This document shows, one piece after another, positions 1 to 9,264 of a stretch of 64,000 bases of DNA (within the stretch, counting starts at the first letter, position 1; each line of letters opens with the position of its first letter). This DNA is from UBA3839 sp963627995 (lineage in GTDB: Bacteria > Bacteroidota > Bacteroidia > Bacteroidales > Bacteroidaceae), in contig CAVGCV010000002.1 of assembly GCA_963627995.1 (NCBI GenBank), positions 196,171 through 260,170 on the forward strand. The letters are read 5' to 3'. Under the pieces are notes generated by a model that was given only the letters and a program-made list of their open reading frames with translations, had not been told where the DNA came from and did no database searches. Both the position numbers and the translations under genes were made by a program.

Positions 1-869
1 CGGACTGGACGCAGCCCGAGCGCCGCGCGCGCGGCCGCCGCTTCTGCGCCGACAAGGCGCGGCGGCTGCTGGTGCCCTACGCGGCTTGGGGGCTGGTGGG
101 GTGCGCCGTGTTCTTCGGGATGCAGGTGTTCCTCATCCGCCGCTACCACCAGCCCATCGGCACGGTGGAGTGGGCGCACCTGTGGCAGTCGGGCGGCACG
201 TTCGGGAACACGCCGCTATGGTTCCTGCTGTCGTTCTTCGCGGCCTACGTGGCCATGCACTTCATTGAGCGCGTGCGCGGCCTCCACTGGGCGGTGCTGC
301 TGTTCCCGGCGGCGAGCTGGGCGCTGTGGCGCGCGGGCAACCCCGTGTGGCTGGAGCTGGGCAACGTGCCGATGGGCGTGTTCTTCTTCTTCCTCGGCCG
401 CGTGTGGCGGTGGGCGCTGGCACGGATGCGGCGGCGCAACACGCTGCTGATTTCAGCGGGGCTCGTGGCCGCGTTCTGCGCGGGCAACGTCGTGGCACAC
501 GGCGAGTACGACATGAGCCACAACGAGTGGACGGGCAGCCCCGTGGCGGCCGTGGCGAACACGGCGCTCGTGCTGTGCGGGATGTCGGGCGTGCTGCTGT
601 CGCTGCGGATGGGGCGCGTGCCGCTCATCAACTTCGTGGGGCAGCACTCGATGGTCTATTTCGTGGCCCACTTCCCCATGCTGGTGCTTTACCGCTTCGT
701 CCACCTTGCGTTCGGGCGCAGCATCGTGCGCCGCTGGGACGATTGGATACTGCTGATGCTGATTGTGCCGCTGCTGTGCACGCTGCTCGTGCCTTACGTC
801 GAGCGCGTGCCGTGGCTGAGCGGGCGCTTCGGGCGCAAGGCGGAGGCGGACAAGACGACGAACACCTAA
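1..869 (+). CDS. Acyltransferase 3 family membrane protein (5' end outside window)
   Basis: The frame is open from the first bases of the window and ends with TAA at 867-869, so only the C-terminal 288 or so residues are seen. The protein is a string of hydrophobic helices separated by short basic loops, with a charged C-terminus. This fits the later transmembrane segments of the acyltransferase 3 (OafA/NodX-like) family, which transfers acetyl or other acyl groups to sugars of surface polysaccharides at the inner membrane. The catalytic N-terminal histidine region lies outside the window. A GTG at 72 is probably internal, since coding sense continues upstream of it. It sits 7 bp before a licD-like gene and probably shares its transcript. 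Family call is fairly safe; the substrate is unknown. Confidence 0.75.
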   Translation, partial: DWTQPERRARGRRFCADKARRLLVPYAAWGLVGCAVFFGMQVFLIRRYHQPIGTVEWAHLWQSGGTFGNTPLWFLLSFFAAYVAMHFIERVRGLHWAVLLFPAASWALWRAGNPVWLELGNVPMGVFFFFLGRVWRWALARMRRRNTLLISAGLVAAFCAGNVVAHGEYDMSHNEWTGSPVAAVANTALVLCGMSGVLLSLRMGRVPLINFVGQHSMVYFVAHFPMLVLYRFVHLAFGRSIVRRWDDWILLMLIVPLLCTLLVPYVERVPWLSGRFGRKAEADKTTNT

Positions 870-876
870 CGACGAT

Positions 877-1734
877 ATGGGACGAGAATACACCGACGAC
901 GAGCTGCGGCGGCTACACGCCGAGCTGTACGACATCATGGCCGAGATTGCGCGCGTGTGCGACAAGCGCGGCATCCCCTACTTCATACAGGGCGGGACGG
1001 GCATCGGCGCGTTCTTCGAGCAGGGCATCCTGCCGTGGGACGACGACATCGACGTGGGGATGACGCGGGCGAACTACGAGCGCTTCCTGCGCGAAGCCCC
1101 GGCCGAGCTGGGCGACGGCTACTTCCTGCAGTGGCCCGGGAGCGAGCCGAACACGCCGTTCTACTTCGCCAAGGTGCGCAAGCGCGGAACACGGTTCGTG
1201 GAGGGCTGGTTCAGGAAGATGGACATCGACCACGGCATCTACATCGACGTGTTCCCGTTCGACAAAGTGCCCGACAACGCGCTGCTGCAACGGCTGCACC
1301 GCAGCTACTGCAACTTCGTGAACGGCTGCTTCATGGGCAAGAGCGTGTGGCAGTGGGCGCACGTGAAGCCCTGCGACACCGACACGCCGCGCCCGCGCGC
1401 CTACCTGCCCTGCCTGCTGACGGCGGCGGTGTGCGCCCTCTTCAGCAAGCGCACGCTCTACCGCCACCTGTGCCGGGCGCAGGGACTGTTCAACGGCTGG
1501 CGGACGACCTGCTACAACATGGTGCTGATGCCGCGCGACCACATCAGCGTGGCCTCCGTCGAGCGGCCCCAGCAGGTGAGGCTCGGCCCGCTGACCGTGT
1601 GGGCGCCCTCCGACCTGGAGACCTACCTGCGCCACCACTATCCGCGCCTGCGCCGCCACATCCCCAAGGAGGAGCAGGTGAACCACCGTCCCTCCGAACT
1701 CCGCTTCAGCGCGGGCAACGCACCGCAGCCATGA
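877..1734 (+). CDS. LicD family phosphotransferase
   Basis: This 285-residue protein belongs to the LicD nucleotidyltransferase-fold family, which attaches phosphocholine or related phospho-groups to surface glycans. The N-terminal part holds the family signature: a helix, then YFIQGGTGIGAFFEQGILPW followed directly by DDDIDVGM near residues 55-62, the acidic metal-binding motif. A second conserved block, IDVFPFDKVP, lies near residues 122-131. Length is normal for the family. The gene begins 7 bp after the acyltransferase and its stop overlaps the start of the next gene (ATGA), so the three are probably one surface-glycan operon. The exact group transferred cannot be read from the sequence. 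Confidence 0.85.
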   Translation: MGREYTDDELRRLHAELYDIMAEIARVCDKRGIPYFIQGGTGIGAFFEQGILPWDDDIDVGMTRANYERFLREAPAELGDGYFLQWPGSEPNTPFYFAKVRKRGTRFVEGWFRKMDIDHGIYIDVFPFDKVPDNALLQRLHRSYCNFVNGCFMGKSVWQWAHVKPCDTDTPRPRAYLPCLLTAAVCALFSKRTLYRHLCRAQGLFNGWRTTCYNMVLMPRDHISVASVERPQQVRLGPLTVWAPSDLETYLRHHYPRLRRHIPKEEQVNHRPSELRFSAGNAPQP

Positions 1735-2672
1735 GCAGCCGGCGAACCGCACCCGTGGCCGTGTTCACCTACGACCGAATCGGCAACACGCAGCTGACGC
1801 TGGCGCACCTGATGTGCAACACGCTGGCGGCGGAGACGGACGTGTACGTGTTTTCCGACGGGGGGCGCGACGCAAAGTCGCGGGCGCGCGTCGAGACGGT
1901 GCGCACCTACCTGCGCGCCCTGGCCGAGGAGGTGCGGCACAGCCGCATCCTGCGAAGCATGACCCTCGTGGAGCGTCCCGAGAACTACTACCTGGAGCGC
2001 AACATCACCGAGGGCATCGCGCAGGTGTTCCGCGACCACGACACCATCATCGTGCTGGAGGACGACATCGTCACCTCCCCCTACTTCCTGCAGTACATGA
2101 ACGAGGCGTTCGACCTCTACCGCGACGAGCGGCGCGTGATGCACGTGTCGGGCTTCACCAACCTCGACCTCGCGCAGCGCCCGTTCTACTTCACCCCGCA
2201 CATGTCGGGCTGGGGCTGGGGGACGTGGCGCGACCGCTGGCAGGCGCACTTCGTCCACTTCGCGACGGAAGCCGAAGCCCTCGACGGACTGGACGGGGAC
2301 GACCGCGACGCCATGCAGTACGGCGGCGTGTTCCCCTGCCTCAAGTCGCTGGCGAAGCGCCCCATCCCGTGGGACATCTGCTGGGAAATCGCCATCCGCA
2401 AGGCGCGGGGGCTGTGCCTCACGCCCGGCCGCACGCTGGTGCGCAACGTCGGGCTGCGCAGCGGCACGCACTTCCGCTCGTTCGCCATCCTGCAACGCTA
2501 CGAGTTCGACCGCGAGCCACGGCAAAGCCCCGTCGCGCTCACGATGCAGCGGCCAGCCATCACCCCCGAAGCGGAGCGGCTCTTTGCCGACGCCATCCGC
2601 GACTGGGGCATCCGCTACACGTGGCTGGGGCGCGTCGTGCGTAAGATTTACCGCCTGGTGCACAAAAATTAA
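1731..2672 (+). CDS. Glycosyltransferase, GNT-I/GT2-like
   Basis: The start at 1731 is chosen because its ATG overlaps the licD stop as ATGA and the family-like sequence VAVFTYDR begins at once; the frame is open further upstream only by chance. The product is 313 residues. It shows an N-terminal nucleotide-sugar fold, an acidic LEDDIVTSPYFLQYMN block (the metal/UDP-sugar site, about residues 107-122) and MSGWGWGTWRDRW near 161-173. This pattern occurs in bacterial GNT-I-like or sugar-transferase proteins that build surface polysaccharides. No membrane segment is evident, so it probably works on the cytoplasmic face. Donor and acceptor are unknown. Confidence 0.78.
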   Translation: MSSRRTAPVAVFTYDRIGNTQLTLAHLMCNTLAAETDVYVFSDGGRDAKSRARVETVRTYLRALAEEVRHSRILRSMTLVERPENYYLERNITEGIAQVFRDHDTIIVLEDDIVTSPYFLQYMNEAFDLYRDERRVMHVSGFTNLDLAQRPFYFTPHMSGWGWGTWRDRWQAHFVHFATEAEALDGLDGDDRDAMQYGGVFPCLKSLAKRPIPWDICWEIAIRKARGLCLTPGRTLVRNVGLRSGTHFRSFAILQRYEFDREPRQSPVALTMQRPAITPEAERLFADAIRDWGIRYTWLGRVVRKIYRLVHKN

Positions 2673-2726
2673 CGGAAATTCCCCATAAAAGGATTTTCAC
2701 CACGCGCTTTTGTCTTCGAATTTGCC

Positions 2727-2734
2727 TAACTTTG
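2727..2734 (+). promoter_or_regulatory. Bacteroidetes -7 promoter element (TAACTTTG)
   Basis: TAACTTTG matches the TAnnTTTG element of Bacteroidetes sigma-ABfr promoters and lies 50 bp before the SDR start. A TTTG at 2709-2712 is present but its spacing (14 bp) is shorter than the usual 19-21. Confidence 0.6.
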
Positions 2735-2784
2735 TCATCAGTAAACCTAATCGGAAACAATACATACCTAAAAACATCCTTATC

Positions 2785-3588
2785 ATGACCAATCCATTCT
2801 CTCTCGAAGGTAAGAACGCGTGGATTACCGGCGCGTCCTACGGCATTGGCTTCAACATTGCGAAGGCATTCGTCGGGGCCGGCATCAAGAACATCATCTT
2901 CAACGACATCAACGAGGCGGCCCTCGAGCGCGGCCTGAACAACTACAAGGAAGCCGGCATCGAGAACGTGCACGGCTACGTGTGCGACGTGACCAAGGAA
3001 GACGACGTGAAGGCGCTCGTCGAGAAAATCCACGCCGAGGTGGGCCAAATCGACATCCTCGTCAACAACGCCGGCATCATCAAGCGCATCCCCATGCACG
3101 AGATGAAGCGCGCGGAGTTCCAGCAGGTCATCGACGTCGACCTCGTCGCGCCCTACATCGTCAGCGCGGCCGTGCTGCCCGAGATGATGGAGCGCCGCGA
3201 GGGCAAGATCATCAACATCTGCTCCATGATGTCGGAACTCGGACGCGAGACGGTGTCGGCCTACGCAGCCGCCAAGGGCGGACTGAAGATGCTCACCCGC
3301 AACATCTGCTCCGAATACGGCGAGTACAACATCCAGTGCAACGGCATCGGCCCGGGCTACATCGCCACGCCGCAAACAGCGCCCCTGCGCGAGCGCCAGC
3401 CCGACGGCAGCCGCCATCCGTTCGACTCGTTCATCTGCGCCAAGACCCCGGCCGGCCGCTGGCTCGAGCCCGAGGAGCTGGGCGGCCCCGCCGTGTTCCT
3501 CGCATCGCACGCCAGCGACGCGGTGAACGGGCACGTCCTCTACGTCGATGGCGGCATCCTCGCCTACATCGGCAAGCAGCCCCAATAA
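2785..3588 (+). CDS. Gluconate 5-dehydrogenase-like SDR oxidoreductase
   Basis: This 267-residue short-chain dehydrogenase starts at the ATG at 2785; codons upstream include the promoter and are not conserved-looking. It has the Rossmann glycine motif GASYGIG (about residues 16-22), NNAG near residue 94, a catalytic serine in ICSMMS, and the YxxxK pair in SAYAAAKGG. The overall sequence resembles Bacteroides gluconate 5-dehydrogenase / 2-deoxy-D-gluconate 3-dehydrogenase, which interconverts keto-sugar acids with NAD(P)H in the cytoplasm. Gene context gives no pathway: it is a single gene with its own promoter and a strong terminator behind it. SDR membership is certain; the substrate is inferred. 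Confidence 0.85.
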   Translation: MTNPFSLEGKNAWITGASYGIGFNIAKAFVGAGIKNIIFNDINEAALERGLNNYKEAGIENVHGYVCDVTKEDDVKALVEKIHAEVGQIDILVNNAGIIKRIPMHEMKRAEFQQVIDVDLVAPYIVSAAVLPEMMERREGKIINICSMMSELGRETVSAYAAAKGGLKMLTRNICSEYGEYNIQCNGIGPGYIATPQTAPLRERQPDGSRHPFDSFICAKTPAGRWLEPEELGGPAVFLASHASDAVNGHVLYVDGGILAYIGKQPQ

Positions 3589-3621
3589 GCCCATCGCACG
3601 CTCCACGGGGCGCGCAGACGC

Positions 3622-3677
3622 AAAGGAGGGTTCGTTTCTGCACCATGCGAGAAGCGAACCCTCCTTCCTTTGTTTTA
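3622..3677. terminator. Bidirectional rho-independent terminator
   Basis: A near-perfect stem (AAAGGAGGGTTCG at 3622-3634 with CGAACCCTCCTT at 3655-3666, plus TTCT/AGAA inside) is followed by a T-rich run. The A-rich left side makes it work from the minus strand too. It separates the convergent SDR and sigma-factor genes. Confidence 0.8.
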
Positions 3678-3743
3678 TTAAAAAGAAGCATTATGACCTG
3701 CACGAGTGCGCTCTGCCGCAGTCGCGCAGGTTTTCTTGTCCCG

Positions 3744-4337
3744 TCACCCGGCCAGCGACACGTCGTACTGGCCGGCCAGACGGCGCAGGTTGATGAGCGC
3801 GTAGCGCATGCGCCCCAACGCCGTGTTGATGCTCACTCCCGTGAGCGCGGCTATCTCCTTGAAGCTGAGTTCGTCGTAGAAGCGCATCAGCACCACCTTG
3901 CGCTGTGCCTCGGGCAGCATGGCGATGAGCGACTTCACATCGCGCAGCGTCTGCCGGTCGATGATTTCCGTCTCGCAGTTCGCGTCCACCGCCACCGACG
4001 TGCTGTTGAACAAGTCCACGTCCGTCTCGTCGTTCGATACGATGTTGGCACTGCGGTTCTGTCGGTGGAAGTCGATGATGAGGTTGTGCGCGATGCGCAT
4101 CACCCACGAGGCGAACTTGCCGCTCTCGGTGTACTGCCCCGACTTCAGTTTCGTGATGATGCGCATGAAGCAGTCCTGGAACAAGTCCTGAGCCTGTTCC
4201 TCGTTGCGCACGGCATAAGCGATGTATGTAAAGACCTTGCTTTCGTAGCGCCGAAGCAGAATGTCGAAAGCAGCGTTGTTGCCCTGAATGTATGAACCCA
4301 CCAACTGCTCGTCGGTTTGTTGCATCAAGTTGTCCAT
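3744..4337 (-). CDS. ECF-type RNA polymerase sigma factor
   Basis: A 197-residue sigma-70 family protein of the ECF class. Region 2 spans roughly residues 25-95 (AFDILLRRYESKVF, then EEQAQDLFQDCFMRI and FASWVMRIAHNLIIDFHR). Region 4 spans about 135-190 with the helix-turn-helix ELSFKEIAALTGVSINTALGR. A poorly conserved acidic linker separates them. It would direct RNA polymerase to a small regulon. No anti-sigma or SusC/D gene follows: the next element is a terminator, so it is an orphan. A TTACTTTG near-match to the -7 promoter element is on the minus strand at 4424-4431. Confidence 0.92.
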   Translation of the reverse strand: MDNLMQQTDEQLVGSYIQGNNAAFDILLRRYESKVFTYIAYAVRNEEQAQDLFQDCFMRIITKLKSGQYTESGKFASWVMRIAHNLIIDFHRQNRSANIVSNDETDVDLFNSTSVAVDANCETEIIDRQTLRDVKSLIAMLPEAQRKVVLMRFYDELSFKEIAALTGVSINTALGRMRYALINLRRLAGQYDVSLAG

Positions 4338-4531
4338 TAAGCTGCAAGTATTGGTTTAGCGTAATGTTCTCTCAATAGGCAATAACGATTGGTTTTTCGG
4401 TGTCAGTAAATGGTTGATGCGGACAAAGTAACGCAAAAAGGCGCGGAAATCAAAGCGGAACGCCGGATTTCTCGCCACGGGCCCGTATTTTTAACAATCC
4501 CCCGTGCCGCGAGGGACACTAAGCCGCCGCG

Positions 4532-5515
4532 TCAGCAGAAGCGCGCGCCGGCACCGAGGGCGAAGCCGCGCAGGAAGTCGCCCACGGCCATGCGCCGCTT
4601 GCCGGCCGTCTGCAGTTCCCGCACCGCCAGCCAGCCGTCGGCGCAGGCCACGCGCAAGTCCCCGCGTCCGTCGGTCGCGATGTCGCCCGGCGCGGCGTGC
4701 GTCCCGCCAGAGAACGCGCCGGCCTTCTCCGTTGCGTAAATCTTCACCGCGAGCGTTCGCCCGTCGCCCACCGCCAGCTCCGTCCATGCGGCGGGACTGG
4801 GGCTCAGTCCGCGCACCAAGTCGTAGACGCGCTTCTGCGGCTGCCGCCAGTCGATGCGGCACGTGTCGCGGAATATCTTCGGCGCTGGCCTCAGCGCGCC
4901 GCCGCCCCCCGGCAGCTCGCTTTGCGCCACGGGGCGCGCCGTCCCGTCGAGGATGGCGTCCACCGTCTCCACCACCAGGCGTCCGCCCAGCGCCATGAGC
5001 CGGTCGTGCACGTCGCCCACGCAGTCGGTGTCGGCAATGGGCACGCGCACCTGCCGGATGACCTCGCCCGTGTCGATGTCGTGCTTCAGGAAGAACGTCG
5101 TGACGCCCGTCTCCGTCTCGCCGTTGATGACCGCCCAGTTGATGGGCGCGGCGCCGCGGTACTGCGGCAGCAGCGACGCATGAAGGTTGAACGTGCCGAG
5201 GCGCGGCATGGCCCACACCACCTCGGGCAGCATGCGGAAGGCGACGACCACCTGCAGGTCGGCGCGCAGGCCGCGCAGCTCGGCCACGAACGCCTCGTCC
5301 TTCAGCCGCTCCGGCTGCAGCACGCGCAGGCCTCGGGCGGCGGCCCACTGCTTCACCGCGCTGGGCTGCAGCACGCTGCCGTGCCGCCCCACGGGCTTGT
5401 CGGGCATCGTCACCACGCCCACCACGTTGTAGCCGCCCTCCACCAAGGCGCGCAGGCTCTCCACCGCGAACTCGGGCGTACCCATGTACACGATGCGCAA
5501 GTCCTCTTTCTTCAT
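4532..5515 (-). CDS. fmt: Methionyl-tRNA formyltransferase
   Basis: It formylates the initiator Met-tRNA using 10-formyl-tetrahydrofolate, allowing translation to start. The product is 327 residues from the ATG at 5515, close to the usual 310-320. The frame stays open upstream, but those codons overlap the promoter, and family sequence begins with LRIVYMGTPEFAV. The formyltransferase core shows FNLHASLLPQYRGAAPINWAV, which carries the catalytic Asn-His pair and the SLLP signature, and the tRNA-binding C-terminal OB-like domain is present. It is a single gene with a consensus promoter. Confidence 0.96.
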   Translation of the reverse strand: MKKEDLRIVYMGTPEFAVESLRALVEGGYNVVGVVTMPDKPVGRHGSVLQPSAVKQWAAARGLRVLQPERLKDEAFVAELRGLRADLQVVVAFRMLPEVVWAMPRLGTFNLHASLLPQYRGAAPINWAVINGETETGVTTFFLKHDIDTGEVIRQVRVPIADTDCVGDVHDRLMALGGRLVVETVDAILDGTARPVAQSELPGGGGALRPAPKIFRDTCRIDWRQPQKRVYDLVRGLSPSPAAWTELAVGDGRTLAVKIYATEKAGAFSGGTHAAPGDIATDGRGDLRVACADGWLAVRELQTAGKRRMAVGDFLRGFALGAGARFC

Positions 5516-5553
5516 ATCCGTCGCTCTGTATGTTCCGTTTGTTGATGTGTCTG

Positions 5554-5587
5554 CAAAATTACGCTTTTTTCTCGGAAAAGCACAAAA
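5554..5587 (-). promoter_or_regulatory. Promoter of fmt (TTTG ... TAATTTTG)
   Basis: On the minus strand TTTG (5583-5586) is followed after 21 bp by TAATTTTG (5554-5561), a full -33/-7 Bacteroidetes promoter about 39 bp before the fmt start. Confidence 0.7.
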
Positions 5588-5668
5588 GCCAGCGTGTCCG
5601 GACCCCCCGAAGGAGCCCGGACACGCGCGTCTGCCCAATGGTCGGTGCCGCCATGCGGCACAGGATGG

Positions 5669-5884
5669 CTACCAGAGGCCCATGGTCCAGCCGTTGTCCT
5701 CGTTCGCCACCTTCTCCTCGTTCGTCATGTCCTCGCCGAAGAAGTGGCGGCGGTTGGAACGGATGTCAAGGTCGCCGCTCGCCTCGCCTTCCTTCAGCGA
5801 GAGCGCGGCCATCGTCACGTCCATCTCCACGTCGGCCACGGCGGTGAGCGGCGACAGGTATGCTTTCTTCTTGTCCATAGTCAT
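5669..5884 (-). CDS. Small hypothetical protein, Prevotella type
   Basis: A 71-residue protein (or 69 if the second ATG at 5878 is used) starting 31 bp after the large exported protein, so it is probably on the same transcript. It opens with MTMDKKKAYLSPLTAVADV and ends in an acidic, Trp-containing tail (DNGWTMGLW). Short proteins with the same lysine-rich start followed by Y-SP-T-V are common in Prevotella genomes, usually unassigned. No signal peptide, membrane segment or known motif is seen. The GC-rich third positions agree with real coding. Function is unknown. Confidence 0.6.
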   Translation of the reverse strand: MTMDKKKAYLSPLTAVADVEMDVTMAALSLKEGEASGDLDIRSNRRHFFGEDMTNEEKVANEDNGWTMGLW

Positions 5885-5915
5885 TAGATGTTCTTGAATC
5901 GTTAATACGCTGAGT

Positions 5916-8900
5916 TTACTTCACCATCACCTTACGCACCGTGCCGTCGGTCATGCGGACGATGTTGATGCCCTTCTGTAGGCCGTCCTGGCGCGCGCCC
6001 GACAGGCTGTAGAAGCCCGCCACTGCGGCCGGCGCCGTGGCGTCGGGCGTGCTGATGGCCGTCGACTCGCCGTCCTTGATGACGAACGTCAGGCCCTTCA
6101 CGTTGCCCTCCTGCGCGGCCGCGGTCTCGTCGTGGCTGACCCAGGCGCGGTAGGCGGGAACTTCGATGCCGTTTTCGCTCTTCACCTTGTAGAAGCCGAT
6201 GCCGCTGGCACCGTCCTGCAGCAGCCAGGCGTTGTCGGCGGGCGTCAGCGTCTTTGCCACCAGCGTTCCGGCCAGGACGCCGTTGGTGAACTCATCCTTG
6301 CCCGGCGCGGCGCCATAGCCGCTGACCCCAATCGTGCTGAGGTTACCGTTGCCGGCCTTCACGCAAATCAGCGCCGGCACGCAGGCCGGAACCACGTTGT
6401 CCGCCATCTCCTCGAGCGTCACGACGGTGCCGTTCACCTCCGTCGCCTTGTAGGCAACAATCGAGCCCGTGTAGAAATTGAAGTAGATGGGCGACAGCCA
6501 CGTGTACCACTCGTCCTTTTCCGCACTCTGAGAAATGCGGCGGTCGATATAAAGCTTGTTCGCCGCCGTGATGCGGAAATGGTTGTTCTGGGCCACCGTG
6601 TAGAAGCCCGCGTCCCGGCTGCCGATGTAGGCGCCGGCCGCCGTGTTGTAGAGCTTCGCGCCCACCTCCTGGCTCTTCGGGACATCCACGCGCACCTTCA
6701 GCGCCTGTGTCTCGTCGAGCGTCGTGCGCAGCTGATAGTTGTCGCCGCCATACACCGTCCCCACGCACAGGTAGCGCTGCTTTCCGTCGACATCCAGCTG
6801 GTACAGCTTGTACACGCCGTCCTCATCCGCCACGGGGACAAAGAAGAACGCCTGGGCGTAGTTGGGATGCTCGCCGAAGTTGTAGTTGATGTTCCAAAGC
6901 CCGTGGTCGTTACGGTTGTAGGCGATGTAGGTCACGGCCTTGTCGTTGTAGGCGTAGCCCGTGTCGTCGGCCCGCAGCTTCAGCACGTAGCCGGTTTCGT
7001 TGGCGGGGGCGTTGTACTTCAGGTTCTGGAGCCGCGTGTTGGCGGCGAGGATGTCCTCGTAGCTGGGCGCATCGCCAAGGCCGTTGATGATGCCGTCGAT
7101 GGCGCTCTGCGCATACTGGAACGCGCCGTCGCCGATGTTGGCGGTGACAACCGAGCTCAGTTCCGCTTTGGCCTTCGCCGGGTCGACGTAGCGCGTGAGC
7201 GTCATGTTGTTGTAGGCGAGCCAGCAGTTGGCCACGTAGTTTTGCTGGTCAATCAGGAGGCTGAGGTTTCCGTCCGCGCCGACATAGGTGTACACCTCGT
7301 TGGGGTAGGCGCCGGCTGCGAACTTCGTGTTTGCTTCCGACAAGTCGTTCGGCACGAAGTTCGACCCGCTCTGTTCCGCACCGCTGGCCCAGTCCTTGAA
7401 AGCGACGGCATAGTCGCCCGCCTTGAGATAGGCGTTGCTGACAGCGAAGCCGTTCTTCTTGTTTATCCAGCAAGTGGCGTTGCTGCTTGCGCGGTAGAAG
7501 CCGTTCAGCGTGACCTTGTAGATGCCCTCGGGCAGCCCCGTCAGCGACTTTGCCATGGTTCCCGATGCATAGAAGCTCTCAACGCAGCCGTTGGTTGCGG
7601 CGATTCCCGCGTTCCAGTTGGCGTTGGTGCGTCCCTTGGTGTAGGTCCATCCGCTGGTGCTTCCCGCCAGCGTTGCGCCGTCCAGGTAGGTGGAGGTGAC
7701 GTCGATGGCATAATACCGGCCCAGCGTGCTGGTGAAGTCCTCCTCGGTCTCCACGCCCGTGATGCCGGCCGCAGTGGCGATGGCCTTGTGGTCGGCCAGC
7801 TGCCTGGCGGCGATGACCGCCGTGCGCTCCGTTTCCGTCAGCAGCTTCCATTTGGCCTGTCCTTCCGCCGAGATGTTTTCGCCCAGTTTTCCGTTGCCGG
7901 CGATGCAGAGGTTGTCCTCATTTCCGTCTTGCAGATAGACATACAGCAGGTTGTTCTCGTCGGTCAAGCTCGCGTCCTGGTTGCGCAGCCAGTAGCTTCC
8001 GTCTTCCTGCACCACGGGCAGGTATGCCTTCTTGCGGGTGTCGCCGCCGTCGGTGTAGAGCCATGCGGCATCGGACAGGTAGCCGCTGCCGTCGAGGAAC
8101 TTCAGGTAGTAGGTGGCGGCAGCTGCGTCGCCCGAGCTCACGAACTGCACCGGCACGCCATAGTCGTCGGCTATGGCACGCGTTCCCCAGTTCTTGCCCC
8201 TCGACAGGAACTTGCCCGTGCGCTCATTGTAGAGATAATAAGACGACTCCGCCATCGTGTTCATTGCCGTCTGTAGGGCGGCGCGGTTGCCGTCGGTGGG
8301 GTTGGTGCTGTAGGTAGCCAAAGCCGACTGGTAGTCCGACTTCACCGTCTGGGTAATGAAGATGGAATTGACAAAAACCGACTCGATGTAGCTGGTGAGC
8401 GCCGTGGGCACCGCGCCATCGTCACCCAACTGCAAAGTCAGGCGGAAGTTGTCGGTCTTGTACCAGAAGTTGTCGCCGTACGAATCGGCAGTGTTGCTGC
8501 CGCGAACACCGATTGTCACATTCGTCGCGGCATCCGTCGTGAACGTCGTGGAGCAGTCGACGAAGCCACCGTCGCCGAGCGGGGTGGTCGTATGCCCCAG
8601 GTCCGCATCGCCGTTCGACGCATCGTTGGCATAAATCGTGAAATAGCAGGTTGCAGACGAAGCGCCGAGTGCGGAAAGCGTGTAAGTTCCGGCAGGAAGG
8701 TTCGTCACGGTCTGATGGATGGGATAGCCCTGCCACCAGATGTTGAACAGGTACGTGCCGTGCACGCCTTCCGTACCATACGTGCCGCCAGCATTGCCGA
8801 CCTTCACGCCCGAGTCATCTCCGCTTTGCACCGTCCATCCCGTGAGGTCGCCCGTCTCGAACGACGGGTTCGCGACGAACAGTTTTGTGACGTCCAGCGT

Positions 8901-8993
8901 CGCCGGCGTTGTGGCGTCTTGCGCCCGGGCGTCAAGCCCCAGCAGGCCGGCGGAACACAACGTCACAAGAAGAAGGAGTAGTTTCTTTTTCAT
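5916..8993 (-). CDS. Large exported protein with jelly-roll-like modules and Prevotella C-terminal tail
   Basis: The start at 8993 is chosen because MKKKLLLLLVTLCSAGLLGL...ARAQ is a clear signal peptide; the longer open frame is untranslated leader. The mature protein is about 1000 residues. Near residues 35-180 lies a carbohydrate-binding-like beta-sandwich module (FVANPSFETGDLTGWTV ... TDNFRLTLQ). A second similar module begins near residue 410 (TYLDGATLAGSTSGWTYTKG). Helical spacers and ricin/fascin-like repeats (YLYNERTGKFLSRG, YLCVG, YIGSRDAGFY) lie around them. The C-terminus, GFYSLSGARQDGLQKGINIV..., is the tail found on many Prevotella exported proteins and may direct secretion or anchoring. 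No catalytic domain is recognised, so a surface adhesin or glycan-binding role is an inference. Confidence 0.75.
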   Translation of the reverse strand: MKKKLLLLLVTLCSAGLLGLDARAQDATTPATLDVTKLFVANPSFETGDLTGWTVQSGDDSGVKVGNAGGTYGTEGVHGTYLFNIWWQGYPIHQTVTNLPAGTYTLSALGASSATCYFTIYANDASNGDADLGHTTTPLGDGGFVDCSTTFTTDAATNVTIGVRGSNTADSYGDNFWYKTDNFRLTLQLGDDGAVPTALTSYIESVFVNSIFITQTVKSDYQSALATYSTNPTDGNRAALQTAMNTMAESSYYLYNERTGKFLSRGKNWGTRAIADDYGVPVQFVSSGDAAAATYYLKFLDGSGYLSDAAWLYTDGGDTRKKAYLPVVQEDGSYWLRNQDASLTDENNLLYVYLQDGNEDNLCIAGNGKLGENISAEGQAKWKLLTETERTAVIAARQLADHKAIATAAGITGVETEEDFTSTLGRYYAIDVTSTYLDGATLAGSTSGWTYTKGRTNANWNAGIAATNGCVESFYASGTMAKSLTGLPEGIYKVTLNGFYRASSNATCWINKKNGFAVSNAYLKAGDYAVAFKDWASGAEQSGSNFVPNDLSEANTKFAAGAYPNEVYTYVGADGNLSLLIDQQNYVANCWLAYNNMTLTRYVDPAKAKAELSSVVTANIGDGAFQYAQSAIDGIINGLGDAPSYEDILAANTRLQNLKYNAPANETGYVLKLRADDTGYAYNDKAVTYIAYNRNDHGLWNINYNFGEHPNYAQAFFFVPVADEDGVYKLYQLDVDGKQRYLCVGTVYGGDNYQLRTTLDETQALKVRVDVPKSQEVGAKLYNTAAGAYIGSRDAGFYTVAQNNHFRITAANKLYIDRRISQSAEKDEWYTWLSPIYFNFYTGSIVAYKATEVNGTVVTLEEMADNVVPACVPALICVKAGNGNLSTIGVSGYGAAPGKDEFTNGVLAGTLVAKTLTPADNAWLLQDGASGIGFYKVKSENGIEVPAYRAWVSHDETAAAQEGNVKGLTFVIKDGESTAISTPDATAPAAVAGFYSLSGARQDGLQKGINIVRMTDGTVRKVMVK

Positions 8994-9151
8994 GTTAGTT
9001 TGTTGTTTGGTTAAGAATGATCGTTGAGTATGGAATGTCTGCATCACGGCCTCATTCAAGTTTAGGTCTGTTCTTTCGGCATCCGCTGCCGGCCCCGTTA
9101 GCACGCCGCGTGCAGGGTGGGGAGCAGCCGCTGCCCCGCAAAACACGCCGG

Positions 9152-9264
9152 CAAAAATACCCATTCGCGGAGCAAAATCCCCCCCCCCGATGTTAATATT
9201 TACTAAAACTCCGTAAATTGCAACAAACATCGCACTTCCTTGCACAAAAAGCGACACAAATGTA
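9152..9264 (-). promoter_or_regulatory. Two candidate -7 elements for the exported-protein gene
   Basis: On the minus strand TATTTTTG (9152-9159) and TACATTTG (9257-9264) both match TAnnTTTG. They imply leaders of about 150 or 255 nt before the start at 8993. A run of eight C on the plus strand (9181-9188) lies between them. Neither has a perfect TTTG at -33. Confidence 0.4.

Noticed and set aside
957..2672. Single 571-codon open frame spanning licD and the glycosyltransferase
   Set aside because: The first half is an out-of-frame shadow of licD. Only the part from 1731 has protein-like sequence, and it begins at an ATGA overlap.
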